A DNA stretch of 33,007 bases from an uncultured Desulfocapsa sp. (GTDB lineage: Bacteria > Desulfobacterota > Desulfobulbia > Desulfobulbales > Desulfocapsaceae), in contig CAMZLK010000031.1 of the NCBI GenBank assembly GCA_947311475.1, positions 1 to 33,007 of the forward strand, given 5' to 3'. The translations under genes and the position numbers were made by a program. Each line of letters opens with the position of its first letter. Position 1 is the stretch's first letter. The notes under the pieces are model-generated. The model did not search any database and had not been told where the DNA came from. It saw only the letters and a list, made by a program, of their open reading frames with translations. Shown piece by piece: positions 23,132 to 31,282 of the stretch.

Positions 23132-24175
23132 TTATCGAATTGGATAAGCATACATCAAACCACCACGAGAACTCAAATCATTAGGAGTTCCTTTTCGTAC
23201 GAGTTTAAAGACAGTACTGTCTCCAAGGTGACGTTCATACACTTCACCATAATTACCCACTTGCTTGATAATACTGTAGGCCCAGTTAGTGGGGATCTGT
23301 AATTTCTCTGCCATATCACTGGTTGCACCTTTCTCACCAAAAAGCCGTCTTACTGCCTTGGGCTGCTTATCAATATCTTTCACTATAGCATCAATATTTT
23401 TCGAAGTTACACCGTACTGCTCTGCTGTAAGCATTACCTGAAAGCTCCAAAAAAGAATGGCTTCAAGTTCCTGATCAGGTTGGCAAGCGAGAGTTAAAGG
23501 CTCATTTGAAATGATTTCAGGAAGAATTGTGTAATCAGCAGGATTGGGTGCAAGCTGTCGATCCGATAAGAGAGCTGTATAATCACTGGCAAGAACATCG
23601 CACTTGCCTGCATAGAATGCCTGCAGACGAGCTGTTTTGTCACCGATATTTTCAACCTTATAATCCATTTTACGATTTCCGAACCAGTCTGCAATATTAA
23701 GCAAAGTGGTTGAACCTTCTTCTGCACAAACCACGGCACCAGTTAGCTCAGTGGCTGATTTAACACCAAGTTTATTTGCCACCATAAAGCCCTGACCATC
23801 ATAGAATGTGGTTACTGGAAATACTAATCCGGGATCGGCATCCCGGGTACCCGTACTGGTAATGCTGCGCGATGCCATATGAGCTTTGCGGGCTACGATT
23901 GTTTTCATACTGTCAGAGAAACCAATTCCACGGATGTCAGCTTTTGTGGCATCTCCGAAGATTGCAGCTGCTGCCATGCGGCCAAACTCAGTATTGAACC
24001 CTTGGAACACACCCTTACTGTCAGGTGCTGAAAAACCGGGCGAATTTGTATTTGTTAAACAGATGATACTTCCAGATGCCTTGATTTCATCCAGAACTGG
24101 ACCTGCTGTAGCCTGTGTACCAAAAGCAGTTGTTAAGGCAAACATTCCAAAAGCTAACGTAGCAATGCGTTTCAT
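23132..24175 (-). CDS. aapJ: AapJ-like periplasmic amino-acid-binding protein
   Basis: The 347-residue protein has a signal peptide (about residues 1-24, cleaved near ATAGP) and a solute-binding type 3 fold: IICLTNTNSPGFSAPDS, GFNTEFGRMAAAAIFGD, then AFYAGKCDVLASDYTAL. The length and the C-terminal extension (NYGEVYERHLG near the end) match AapJ of the general L-amino-acid importer rather than short ArtJ/HisJ types. It should deliver L-amino acids to AapQM in the inner membrane. In Rhizobium the order is aapJ first; here it is last. A hairpin before it may raise its expression. No ATPase gene follows; transcription appears to end 15 bases after the stop. Confidence 0.9.
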   Translation of the reverse strand: MKRIATLAFGMFALTTAFGTQATAGPVLDEIKASGSIICLTNTNSPGFSAPDSKGVFQGFNTEFGRMAAAAIFGDATKADIRGIGFSDSMKTIVARKAHMASRSITSTGTRDADPGLVFPVTTFYDGQGFMVANKLGVKSATELTGAVVCAEEGSTTLLNIADWFGNRKMDYKVENIGDKTARLQAFYAGKCDVLASDYTALLSDRQLAPNPADYTILPEIISNEPLTLACQPDQELEAILFWSFQVMLTAEQYGVTSKNIDAIVKDIDKQPKAVRRLFGEKGATSDMAEKLQIPTNWAYSIIKQVGNYGEVYERHLGDSTVFKLVRKGTPNDLSSRGGLMYAYPIR

Positions 24176-24207
24176 ACCAAATCTCCATTAAAAATAATAA
24201 ATTGCGC

Positions 24208-24229
24208 CCTGATATTATTTAATATCTGG
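24208..24229 (-). promoter_or_regulatory. Hairpin in the aapM-aapJ spacer
   Basis: CC-T-GATATT and AATATC-T-GG pair around ATTT (8 pairs, one T-T mismatch). It is the only substantial spacer within the Aap block (87 bases) and may protect or separate the binding-protein message. Confidence 0.4.
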
Positions 24230-24262
24230 AACACTCGTACTCTTTATTCAGATAAAACTCTT

Positions 24263-25348
24263 TTATTTTGCTCGCTCTTTCTCAAGATGGCGACCATAAG
24301 CGGATAAACACCAGCAGGAGCAGAAATACCAAATACCAACGAAAAAATATGCCTCAAGCCCGTAGCGCTGCCAACCGGGATCACTGTAAGCCATTTTTGC
24401 AGTGGAGATAATATCATGGATTCCTACAATGATGACCAGCGAAGTGTCTTTATAGCCACCTATCAAGGTGTTAAAGATAGCTGGTAGCGATTGTTTCAAT
24501 GCCTGCGGCAAAACTATCAGTAAAACTTTTGGCCAATAACTTAAACCCAGGCTGTCTGCAGCTTCAGCCTGACCCAACTCCAGCGTTTGCAGTCCACCCC
24601 TGATATCTTCTGCAAAATATGCTGCATGAAAGAGCATCAGGGCAATCAGAATTGCAAAGAGAGGTTCTAGAAAAAACCCTCGGGGCATGACCATGGGAAG
24701 AACAAACAATCCCATAAACAGAACCATTAGCAGTGGGATCCCCCGAATCAGTTCAATATAACCAGCCGCCAGGTTTTTAAGCAACTGGTAATCATCCTGA
24801 TGCCGGGCAAGGGCCAGCAGGATTCCTAGGGGGAAGGCTGCGGCAAGACTAAATACGGATAGCAGTAAGAATACCGGGAGTCCATTCCACTTCACCGTCT
24901 GCACCACTGGCAAACCGAAAACATTGCCAAGCATCAGAGCCACAAAAACAGCAGCGCTGGCAGCCCATAGCAGAATCATCCATTTAACTTTCATCCGTTT
25001 AAAGATAAGCGTTGCAACAAGCCCGATAACAACAAGGCACGCAAGGGCTGCACGCCATTGCTGTTCATATGGATAGGTACCAAACAAAATAAGCCTGGCT
25101 TTTTCCCGCATAAAGGGCCAGCAGGCCCCATCTGTTGTTCGGCAAAGGGCTTCGTCACCATTAAACCCGACAGCATCGAAAAACATCCAGGAAAACACAG
25201 CAGGTACAATCCATAACAAAAACAACACCACACTGATGGTGACAATACTATCAAAGGTGTTCCGAAACAGGTTTATCCGCATCCATCGGATTACCCCGAG
25301 TTTTTTCACAGGTGGAGAGCTGATAGTGGTGTTATTGGTATGTATCAT
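24263..25348 (-). CDS. aapM: AapM-like amino-acid ABC permease
   Basis: The 361-residue inner-membrane permease has several hydrophobic segments. Its C-terminal half carries the amino-acid permease core: AAGYIELIRGIPLLMVLFMG, then the cytoplasmic EAA loop AEAADSLGLSYWPKVLLIVLPQ, which docks on the ATPase. The long N-terminal part with ALCRTTDGACWPFMREK in the periplasmic loop is a feature of AapM. It starts on the base following the aapQ stop (TAA-ATG), so translation is probably coupled. It should pair with AapQ as a heterodimer. Confidence 0.9.
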   Translation of the reverse strand: MIHTNNTTISSPPVKKLGVIRWMRINLFRNTFDSIVTISVVLFLLWIVPAVFSWMFFDAVGFNGDEALCRTTDGACWPFMREKARLILFGTYPYEQQWRAALACLVVIGLVATLIFKRMKVKWMILLWAASAAVFVALMLGNVFGLPVVQTVKWNGLPVFLLLSVFSLAAAFPLGILLALARHQDDYQLLKNLAAGYIELIRGIPLLMVLFMGLFVLPMVMPRGFFLEPLFAILIALMLFHAAYFAEDIRGGLQTLELGQAEAADSLGLSYWPKVLLIVLPQALKQSLPAIFNTLIGGYKDTSLVIIVGIHDIISTAKMAYSDPGWQRYGLEAYFFVGIWYFCSCWCLSAYGRHLEKERAK

Positions 25349-26497
25349 TTAATTGGTCACTATTTTTGTTCGGTAATTAAACCAGTTAAGAAGAGCAGTA
25401 ACCAAAAGACTGATGGCAAGATAGGTCATCATCGTAATGGACATGAGTTCAATGGGTCTGAAGGTCTGATTAATGGAAGTACTCATCACCGATACTAGAT
25501 CCGAATAACCGATTGCAAGCGCGATGGAAGTATTTTTAATCAGATTCAGATATTGATTTCCCATTGGTGGAATGATCATACGTAAGGCCTGCGGCAAAAC
25601 TACAAAGCGTGTTACCTGAGAAGGTTTCAAGCCAAGTGATGCTGCAGCTTCGATCTGCCCTTTCTGAACAGATTGAATTCCCCCTCGAACCAACTCCGTA
25701 ATTTGACCACCATGGTAAATACTGAGAGTGAAGGCAAGAGCCACAAACTGAACAGACAAACGCGAGCCACCAGTGAAGTCAAAACCTTTAAAAACAGGGA
25801 GAGAAAACTGATAGGAAACATGAAACAATACTGAAATCAAAAGAACAGTAAGGAACAAAACTCCAAGAACAGGCCATTTCGTAGGCAGTTGTTTCCCTGT
25901 GAGATCCTGAATCCGTTTAACATACCTGCCCCAAAGCACAGCAGCAATAAACCAAACCAGGATACCAGCCAGAACAAACACCATTCCATCATGCCAAATC
26001 AATTTGGGGTAATAGAATGCGCGATTGGAAATAAAGATGCCGTTAAAAAAGTTCCATGCATGTCGCACAGTGGGAAGACGGTTGATCATGACGATGAATA
26101 CAGCCAGAAGGATCAACAGCTTTGGTAGATTCCTCAAAACTTCAACATACGCGAGTGCCAGACGGGTACCGAGCCAGTTGCTGCCTGCACGAACAATCCC
26201 CATAACTACGCCGATTATGGTAGAACCCAGGATACAAACAAATGACAGTTCCAAAGTATTTAAAAATCCGACTAACAGAACACGTGCATAGCTGTCAGAG
26301 GCTGAGTACGAAATCAGGGATTCATTCACATCAAAACCAGCTTCACCACTCAAAAATCCAAAACTGAGCCGTATTCCAACATCAGCAAGATTATCCCGAA
26401 TGTTTTGAACGATAAGGTATGCCGCGGAAAAAAGAATCGCGGCAAGAATGAGCTGAATAATGAACGAGCGTTTTTCTTTATTGGCAAGCAGGTTCAT
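25349..26497 (-). CDS. aapQ: AapQ-like amino-acid ABC permease
   Basis: The 382-residue permease resembles AapQ. It has an N-terminal helix after a short basic tail, GFDVNESLISYS in the first periplasmic loop, YVEVLRNLPKLLILLAVF, and a second half with ELVRGGIQSVQKGQIEAAAS followed by LGLKPSQVTRFVVLPQAL, which is the EAA loop for the ATPase. It begins 23 bases after the guanidino kinase stop on the same strand, so kinase and importer are probably cotranscribed. Confidence 0.9.
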   Translation of the reverse strand: MNLLANKEKRSFIIQLILAAILFSAAYLIVQNIRDNLADVGIRLSFGFLSGEAGFDVNESLISYSASDSYARVLLVGFLNTLELSFVCILGSTIIGVVMGIVRAGSNWLGTRLALAYVEVLRNLPKLLILLAVFIVMINRLPTVRHAWNFFNGIFISNRAFYYPKLIWHDGMVFVLAGILVWFIAAVLWGRYVKRIQDLTGKQLPTKWPVLGVLFLTVLLISVLFHVSYQFSLPVFKGFDFTGGSRLSVQFVALAFTLSIYHGGQITELVRGGIQSVQKGQIEAAASLGLKPSQVTRFVVLPQALRMIIPPMGNQYLNLIKNTSIALAIGYSDLVSVMSTSINQTFRPIELMSITMMTYLAISLLVTALLNWFNYRTKIVTN

Positions 26498-26520
26498 TTA
26501 TATCAAGACCGTATAAAATG

Positions 26521-27672
26521 TTAAGATACAATTTCATCTTCCATAATGGCTAATTTATTTACACAGCAAATCATGTCTTCAACCAGTTCACACTCTTTGG
26601 CCCCCAATCGTCTCCTGTTGGAAATGTCAACTTTATCAATAACTTTAGAATGCTCCCCACTGCCGCCTCTCGCCTGACAATAGCTTTCACGAGCGATCAA
26701 ATCTATCCCTTCAAGTCCCTTTTTTGCAATAAGCTTTGGAACACGTAGATGAACACTTGCCCGCATGGCAGTTCCCAAATTTGAGGGACAGCAGGTAATC
26801 ATACCTAAAACATCATCGAACATAAATATGGAATCTCTTCGGGTAATCTTTTTTAAGCCCTTTTCAATGGCATCAATTCCACGGCTTAATCGTTCAAAAA
26901 CAGCCTTAACATCCCCTCCTTGCTCCATTGAAATAATACGCAAGTGATCTCCCTCGTTAACCCATAAAATAAACTCTTTTGATTCGCTGAGAAATATTCC
27001 TCTACCTATGGGCCAATACTCATGATGCCCTGAAGCTGCCTGCATCTTATCTTTTCCTTTAAAGAGGAAATGCTCATCTATAAGTTTTTGAGTTTGTCCT
27101 GGCGTCATCGTGGTATGACGATAAAACTCACCCTTAAGATCACCTGTAAGAGTCGGAACAACTGCTTCAATCAATTTAATGATGTCCAGTCTGCTTTGTT
27201 GTGTTCCCCCTGGGTTTAATGGGAAAAAATCAAGGTTTCTTGCAACTCTGATTCGGGTTGAGATTACTTTGTTCCTTGCCTGTTCACTGAGATCTGTTTT
27301 GATATTAGTGACATCAAGATCAGTTACATGTTTGTCTTTGGCGAGATTATAGCCCTTATGATACGACTCAATAACTGGCTTAAAAAGCACCTTGAAATCA
27401 CTATAGGATTCATGGTCGCCGGCATGGCATCCAACTGACGACGATGGATAGAGAGTTCCGGTATTTATGGCACGGGCAATTGTCCATCCGGCTGTCTTTG
27501 TTTTGTGGTTTTTCAGTGCCTCAAACTTGTCTTTGTTCATGGCCTGGGCCATAAGAGATAAGTGTTTCCCGTCTTTTTTTAACTGATCGATTTTTCCTGG
27601 CCATTGATTCCTGGCAAGGTCACCATCCATGATACGATCATAAAACGGATCGGGGTTGGATTTATCAGACAT
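26521..27672 (-). CDS. Phosphagen (guanidino) kinase, arginine-kinase-like
   Basis: The 383-residue enzyme (from ATG 27672; GTG 27684 adds four residues) has both phosphagen kinase domains, unlike bacterial McsB. It should transfer phosphate between ATP and a guanidino compound in the cytoplasm. The N-terminal domain carries the specificity loop SSSVGCHAGDHESY and VIESYHKGY, whose Tyr is the arginine-kinase-type residue. The catalytic domain has STRIRVARN, WVNEGDHLRIIS, the reactive Cys in CPSNLGTAMRASVH, and RGGSGEHSK. The canonical NEEDHLR reads NEGDHLR (GAG-GGA-GAT), so the second, catalytic Glu is Gly; the loop Glu in GEH is kept. Functional arginine kinase is known from Desulfotalea. Substrate here is likely arginine but unproven. 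Confidence 0.95.
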   Translation of the reverse strand: MSDKSNPDPFYDRIMDGDLARNQWPGKIDQLKKDGKHLSLMAQAMNKDKFEALKNHKTKTAGWTIARAINTGTLYPSSSVGCHAGDHESYSDFKVLFKPVIESYHKGYNLAKDKHVTDLDVTNIKTDLSEQARNKVISTRIRVARNLDFFPLNPGGTQQSRLDIIKLIEAVVPTLTGDLKGEFYRHTTMTPGQTQKLIDEHFLFKGKDKMQAASGHHEYWPIGRGIFLSESKEFILWVNEGDHLRIISMEQGGDVKAVFERLSRGIDAIEKGLKKITRRDSIFMFDDVLGMITCCPSNLGTAMRASVHLRVPKLIAKKGLEGIDLIARESYCQARGGSGEHSKVIDKVDISNRRRLGAKECELVEDMICCVNKLAIMEDEIVS

Positions 27673-27754
27673 ATTACCACTCACTCCCTTCTGGTAAGAA
27701 CAATTTAAAAGACATTATTAAACCGGGAAAACTACTATCGAAACGCAGCTTCAT

Positions 27755-28552
27755 CTATACACGCCATTTCAGGAAATAATTCTCTACTTTACCAATTACC
27801 CAGGCCATGGACAATCCCATTAGAGAGAGAATGGAAACACCCGCTATCAACTGATCTGTTGCCATCAGACTTCCAGCGAGCAGAATGTAAGCCCCCACAC
27901 CAAACTCCGCCCCAATCATCTCTGCAGCAACCAGTAAAATAATGCCGATTGAGGCCGATATTCTGAAGCCTGAAAGAATTGCAGGGAGTGCGCCAGGAAT
28001 AATAATTTTTCGAACAATGGATAAGCGGGAAAGACCAAAAGACTGTCCCATGCGAATCAGACTTCGATCAACATTATCTACACCACCATAGGTCGCAATT
28101 ACAGTTGGAAAAAAAGTGCCAAAGAGGATTGTTGCAACCTTTGAGCCCTCCCCAATACCAAACCATATTATAAAGAGCGGCAGCAGGGCGATTTTTGGAA
28201 TCGCAAAAATTGCTGAGACCAAAGGAGATAACCCTGCTCTTACATTACTGAAAAGTCCTATCAGCAAACCAACACCAACACCGAGAAGTGTGCCAAATGT
28301 CCAGCCCAATATAAGTCGTTGCAGGGATGCTCGGAGATGCTTCCACAACATGCCACTGTCAATCAGCTGTAAGAAGGCATTAAATGCTTCAGATGGGGCA
28401 GGCAATACCAAATTGCTGATAAAGCCGATATTCGATCCGAATTCCCAAAACAGAATCAGCATCACAAAAACCATCATCCAAACAGTAAAAGACGGTTTAT
28501 GGCTGAATCCTCCTCCTCGAAAAGGGACAGGATTAGTTTCGTTATCAGCCAT
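27755..28552 (-). CDS. TauC/SsuC-type ABC permease
   Basis: The 265-residue inner-membrane permease belongs to the taurine/sulfonate/nitrate (BPD_transp_1, SsuC-like) group. It shows WEFGSNIGFISNLVLPAPSE, AIPKIALLPLFIIWFGIGEG, and the EAA loop GQSFGLSRLSIVRKIIIPGA, followed by GFRISASIGIILLVAAEMIG. About six membrane segments are visible. I chose ATG 28552, whose codon lies in the last codons of the ATPase gene (8-base overlap); the frame upstream to 28588 has no membrane-protein character. The guanidino kinase follows after 82 bases. Confidence 0.9.
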   Translation of the reverse strand: MADNETNPVPFRGGGFSHKPSFTVWMMVFVMLILFWEFGSNIGFISNLVLPAPSEAFNAFLQLIDSGMLWKHLRASLQRLILGWTFGTLLGVGVGLLIGLFSNVRAGLSPLVSAIFAIPKIALLPLFIIWFGIGEGSKVATILFGTFFPTVIATYGGVDNVDRSLIRMGQSFGLSRLSIVRKIIIPGALPAILSGFRISASIGIILLVAAEMIGAEFGVGAYILLAGSLMATDQLIAGVSILSLMGLSMAWVIGKVENYFLKWRV

Positions 28553-29312
28553 TGAGTAACTCCCGATCCGCAGCACGCGCATCATCACGCATCAATCTCC
28601 ACAGGTAGTGCTGCACCTCGTCAAGCTCTTCGTTGTCTGCACCACGTTCACTAAGAGGCTTGTCAATTTTTACAATCTCACGCACCCTGCCCGGCCTGCG
28701 GGAGAGAACCACTATTCTGTGGCCGAAACGTACTGCTTCCTGGAGATTATGGGTAACATAAATGGCAGTAAAGGATTCACGCATCCAGAGATCAATCAAA
28801 TCGTCCATCAGCAATTCACGAGTCTGGCTGTCAAGTGCTGAAAGAGGTTCATCCATCAACATCACTGCCGGTCTGACAGCCAGAGCACGGGCAATGGCCA
28901 CTCGCTGTTTCATGCCCCCGGAAAGCTGGCGGGGCCATGCTTTCTTAAAATCGCTGAGATGGGTTCGACTGAGTACATCATCTATAATTTTCCGTGATTC
29001 CTGCTTACTAATCGGATGATCTTCAAGAGCCAGGCTGATGTTGCCTTCCACCGTGCGCCAGGGTAGCAGAGCAAAATCCTGAAAAATATAGGTTAAGGGA
29101 TTGAGCGAAGATTTCGGTGGTTCCCCAAGCAGCAAGACCTCTCCCGAATCAGGTCGTTCCAGACCTCCCATCAAACGAAGCAGAGTTGACTTACCACAAC
29201 CTGACGGACCGACGATACAGATAATCTCACCTCCGCTTACGGTCAGGTCGATATCATCCAATACCGTCATATCGCCATAAGCGTGTGTAATATTATTGAG
29301 CTGCAGATCCAT
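28545..29312 (-). CDS. TauB/SsuB-type ABC ATPase
   Basis: The 255-residue ATPase has Walker A GPSGCGKSTLL near residue 40, a Q loop (YIFQDFALLPWRT, typical of the taurine/nitrate/sulfonate family), signature LSGGMKQRVAIARAL, Walker B VMLMDEPLSALD and switch VTHNLQEA. I chose ATG 29312 because family homology begins immediately (MDLQLNNITHAYG); the 56 upstream codons to 29480 overlap the binding-protein gene. No ribosome binding site is present before this ATG; instead there are three tandem copies of a 7-base AT-rich unit. It is the only ABC ATPase in the operon. Confidence 0.92.
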   Translation of the reverse strand: MDLQLNNITHAYGDMTVLDDIDLTVSGGEIICIVGPSGCGKSTLLRLMGGLERPDSGEVLLLGEPPKSSLNPLTYIFQDFALLPWRTVEGNISLALEDHPISKQESRKIIDDVLSRTHLSDFKKAWPRQLSGGMKQRVAIARALAVRPAVMLMDEPLSALDSQTRELLMDDLIDLWMRESFTAIYVTHNLQEAVRFGHRIVVLSRRPGRVREIVKIDKPLSERGADNEELDEVQHYLWRLMRDDARAADRELLNG

Positions 29313-29336
29313 AAAAATGAAAAAATGAAAAAATGA
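29313..29336. repeat. Short tandem repeat in the ATPase leader
   Basis: The 7-base unit AAAAATG is repeated three times directly in front of the ATPase start codon on the minus strand, where a ribosome binding site would be expected. Slippage here could alter spacing or translation. Confidence 0.6.
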
Positions 29337-29379
29337 AGACGGCAGACTCTGAGGAATACCCGTCATGACAATGAAGGAA

Positions 29380-30414
29380 TTAATAGGTTTCAACAAAAGT
29401 CGGGTCAACAATCGTATCAATGGTAATACTCTTTGACACCATATTTTCCGACTGAAACCAGGCGAGTTGATCTTTGACATTTGTGATATTCAGCTTTGCA
29501 TTCTTATTGATACGCATGGCACCGTTACGAATAGAAGGTGCTGCCTTTTCATAGGGCCTGCTCACATAGACATACTTGTGGATGAGTTTAATCATATCCT
29601 CTGCTGCAGCGTCTCCTGCTGTTTTATCAACCAGTGCAGCATTAAAGTCATCTGCTCCTTTTGAAAATGCTTTCAGAAAACGCTTTACCATCTCTTTTTT
29701 ATCAGAAGCATTCGCAGTAGAAGTAAAAACCGTGGTTACCTGATAGTCAGGTATGTAATCGGATACTTTTCCGATCATTTCTACAGTGGGGCCCTTGGCC
29801 AATCCTTTTGCGATATGAGGAACAATGGACCAGGAATCGATCTGACCAGATTTCAAAGCACCAATTATGACACCAACCTTCTGCAATGGTTTGACCTTGA
29901 TATCACTGCGTGCAAACCCTTCTTTATCAGCTATCTTATGCGCCACATAATGAAAAGAAGAACCCGTTTGTGTAATTCCAAAGCTTTTCCCTTTCAAGGC
30001 GGCAGGTGAAGTAAGGCCTGAATCGTAAGCCTTTTTAGAGGCTAAAATCATCTGGCCGTCAATTCCAGGTTCTTCATGCAACACTCCTCCAATAACCTTG
30101 ATGGCACCTTTTTCAGCAAGATTAATCAAACCTCCAGAGATAGGTGCTACACCAAAATCCACATCACCTGATGCAATAGCCACCGCAATTGGCTGTGCAG
30201 CCTGGAAAAATTTAATCTCCACATCCAGCCCTTCATCCTTAAAATAACCCCGTTCATAGGCCACAAAAGTTGCAGCGTGTGATGTGAAGCGCAATGCACC
30301 CACAGCTATTTTATCTGCAGCTGCAACCGTGGATAAACATCCTGCCCAAAATGTTGCGGTAAACATACTGACCACTAAAAACTTCCCTAATTGCCGTTTG
30401 CTAATTGAAATCAT
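29380..30414 (-). CDS. TauA/SsuA-type periplasmic binding protein
   Basis: The 344-residue protein has an N-terminal signal sequence (basic SKRQLGK, hydrophobic core, cleavage likely after VAAA near residue 33) and a NMT1/SsuA-type fold: AVGALRFTSHAATFVAYERG, GYFKDEGLDVEIKFF, ASGDVDFGVAPISGGLI, then GITQTGSSFHYVAHKIA. Relatives bind sulfonates, taurine, nitrate/bicarbonate or pyrimidine precursors; the ligand cannot be read from sequence. I chose ATG 30414, with GGAGG 5 bases upstream. It is first in the seven-gene minus-strand series and starts 275 bases from the divergent perR-like gene. Confidence 0.9.
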   Translation of the reverse strand: MISISKRQLGKFLVVSMFTATFWAGCLSTVAAADKIAVGALRFTSHAATFVAYERGYFKDEGLDVEIKFFQAAQPIAVAIASGDVDFGVAPISGGLINLAEKGAIKVIGGVLHEEPGIDGQMILASKKAYDSGLTSPAALKGKSFGITQTGSSFHYVAHKIADKEGFARSDIKVKPLQKVGVIIGALKSGQIDSWSIVPHIAKGLAKGPTVEMIGKVSDYIPDYQVTTVFTSTANASDKKEMVKRFLKAFSKGADDFNAALVDKTAGDAAAEDMIKLIHKYVYVSRPYEKAAPSIRNGAMRINKNAKLNITNVKDQLAWFQSENMVSKSITIDTIVDPTFVETY

Positions 30415-30612
30415 TTTCTCCTCCAATGGAGTGGGTGATGAAATTTTCTTTTTCTAGTCAATAGAATGGGCAAATCCATGTGCAACCGTTCATGAATCCT
30501 ATCCGAAATATACATACCACATAACGGACTCTGCCTCTACAATATACTAAGCCAATATTGGAATATGAAAGCAAAAGAAATTACAGGAAAAACCCTGAGA
30601 GTTCCTCCAATG

Positions 30613-30653
30613 TAATAATTATTATTGACAAGAAACTAATAACCGCATATCTT
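30613..30653 (+). promoter_or_regulatory. perR promoter with abutting PerR/Fur-like operator
   Basis: TTGACA (30625-30630), a 17-base spacer and TATCTT (30648-30653) form a strong sigma-70 promoter. The perfect palindrome TAATAATTATTA (30613-30624) touches the -35 box and resembles PerR/Fur boxes, which suggests autoregulation. The leader is about 30 bases, with no clear ribosome binding site. Confidence 0.6.
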
Positions 30654-30689
30654 ACTTAAGAATGAATCTTACCACCCAAAACCGAACAA

Positions 30690-31142
30690 ATGCAAAACGA
30701 AAAACTCAGCAAACAACATCTTAAACAGCTCAAGCAACTCTGTAATGAAGCGGGTATTAAACTTACCCACCAGAGGCTCGAGATTTTCAAAGAGCTCATG
30801 GCTGTCTGTGACCATCCGTCTGCTGAATTGATTCATCAAAGAATCCACAAAAAACTTCCTACCATAGCCATCGACACTGTTTATCGGACCTTGGCCACTT
30901 TTGACGAACTAGGTCTGGTCAAAAAACTTCATATTATGAATGAACGAACGCTATTTGATACAAACGTGACTATTCACCATCATTTTATCTGCACCCACTG
31001 TAAGAAAGTAGAGGATATTTACTGGTCTGATTTTGACAATTCAACACTTCCTGAAGTGGTGAAAGGTATGGGGAAGGTTCAATCCAGACACCTTGAGATT
31101 CATGGTGTCTGCAACGACTGCCTGAATACAAATGAGAAATAA
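30690..31142 (+). CDS. perR: Fur-family regulator, PerR-like
   Basis: The 150-residue DNA-binding protein has the Fur winged helix (KLTHQRLEIFKELMA; IAIDTVYRTLATFDELGLV) and the metal/dimer domain TLFDTNVTIHHHFICTHC with a second CxxC near the end (GVCNDC), together a structural zinc site. The Asp in LFD, where PerR has Asp and Fur usually has Glu, favours a peroxide sensor that uses metal-catalysed His oxidation. The gene is followed after 140 bases by katA, the classical PerR target, which strengthens the call. Fur or Zur function is less likely. Confidence 0.88.
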   Translation: MQNEKLSKQHLKQLKQLCNEAGIKLTHQRLEIFKELMAVCDHPSAELIHQRIHKKLPTIAIDTVYRTLATFDELGLVKKLHIMNERTLFDTNVTIHHHFICTHCKKVEDIYWSDFDNSTLPEVVKGMGKVQSRHLEIHGVCNDCLNTNEK

Positions 31143-31200
31143 ACAGTGTTGTTTTAAAGGCTTTTTTTTGGTCATCCAGTAAGAACGAATCTTATCAAAG

Positions 31201-31215
31201 ATATAATCATAACGA
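31201..31215 (+). promoter_or_regulatory. PerR-box-like site before katA
   Basis: ATATAATCATAACGA matches 10 of 14 informative positions of the PerR box TTATAAT-N-ATTATAA, mainly in the left half. It lies 67 bases before the katA start codon, so a bound repressor could block transcription. Confidence 0.4.
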
Positions 31216-31282
31216 AGAGCCCCCCTAACAACAGGGCATGCTCTGATAAAAACATAAAACTCAACAGTCAAGGAGAGGCAAC

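Noticed and set aside
26521-27672. Protein-arginine kinase McsB.
   Set aside because: McsB lacks the phosphagen kinase N-terminal domain, which is present here with its specificity loop; no McsA or CtsR is nearby.
29313-29480. N-terminal extension of the ABC ATPase.
   Set aside because: It overlaps the binding-protein gene on the same strand, and ABC ATPase homology starts at the ATG at 29312.
31208-31255. Terminator between perR and katA (AGAGC-CCC...GGG-CAT-GCTCT).
   Set aside because: The stem is interrupted and followed by no U-run; it may still be a leader hairpin of katA.
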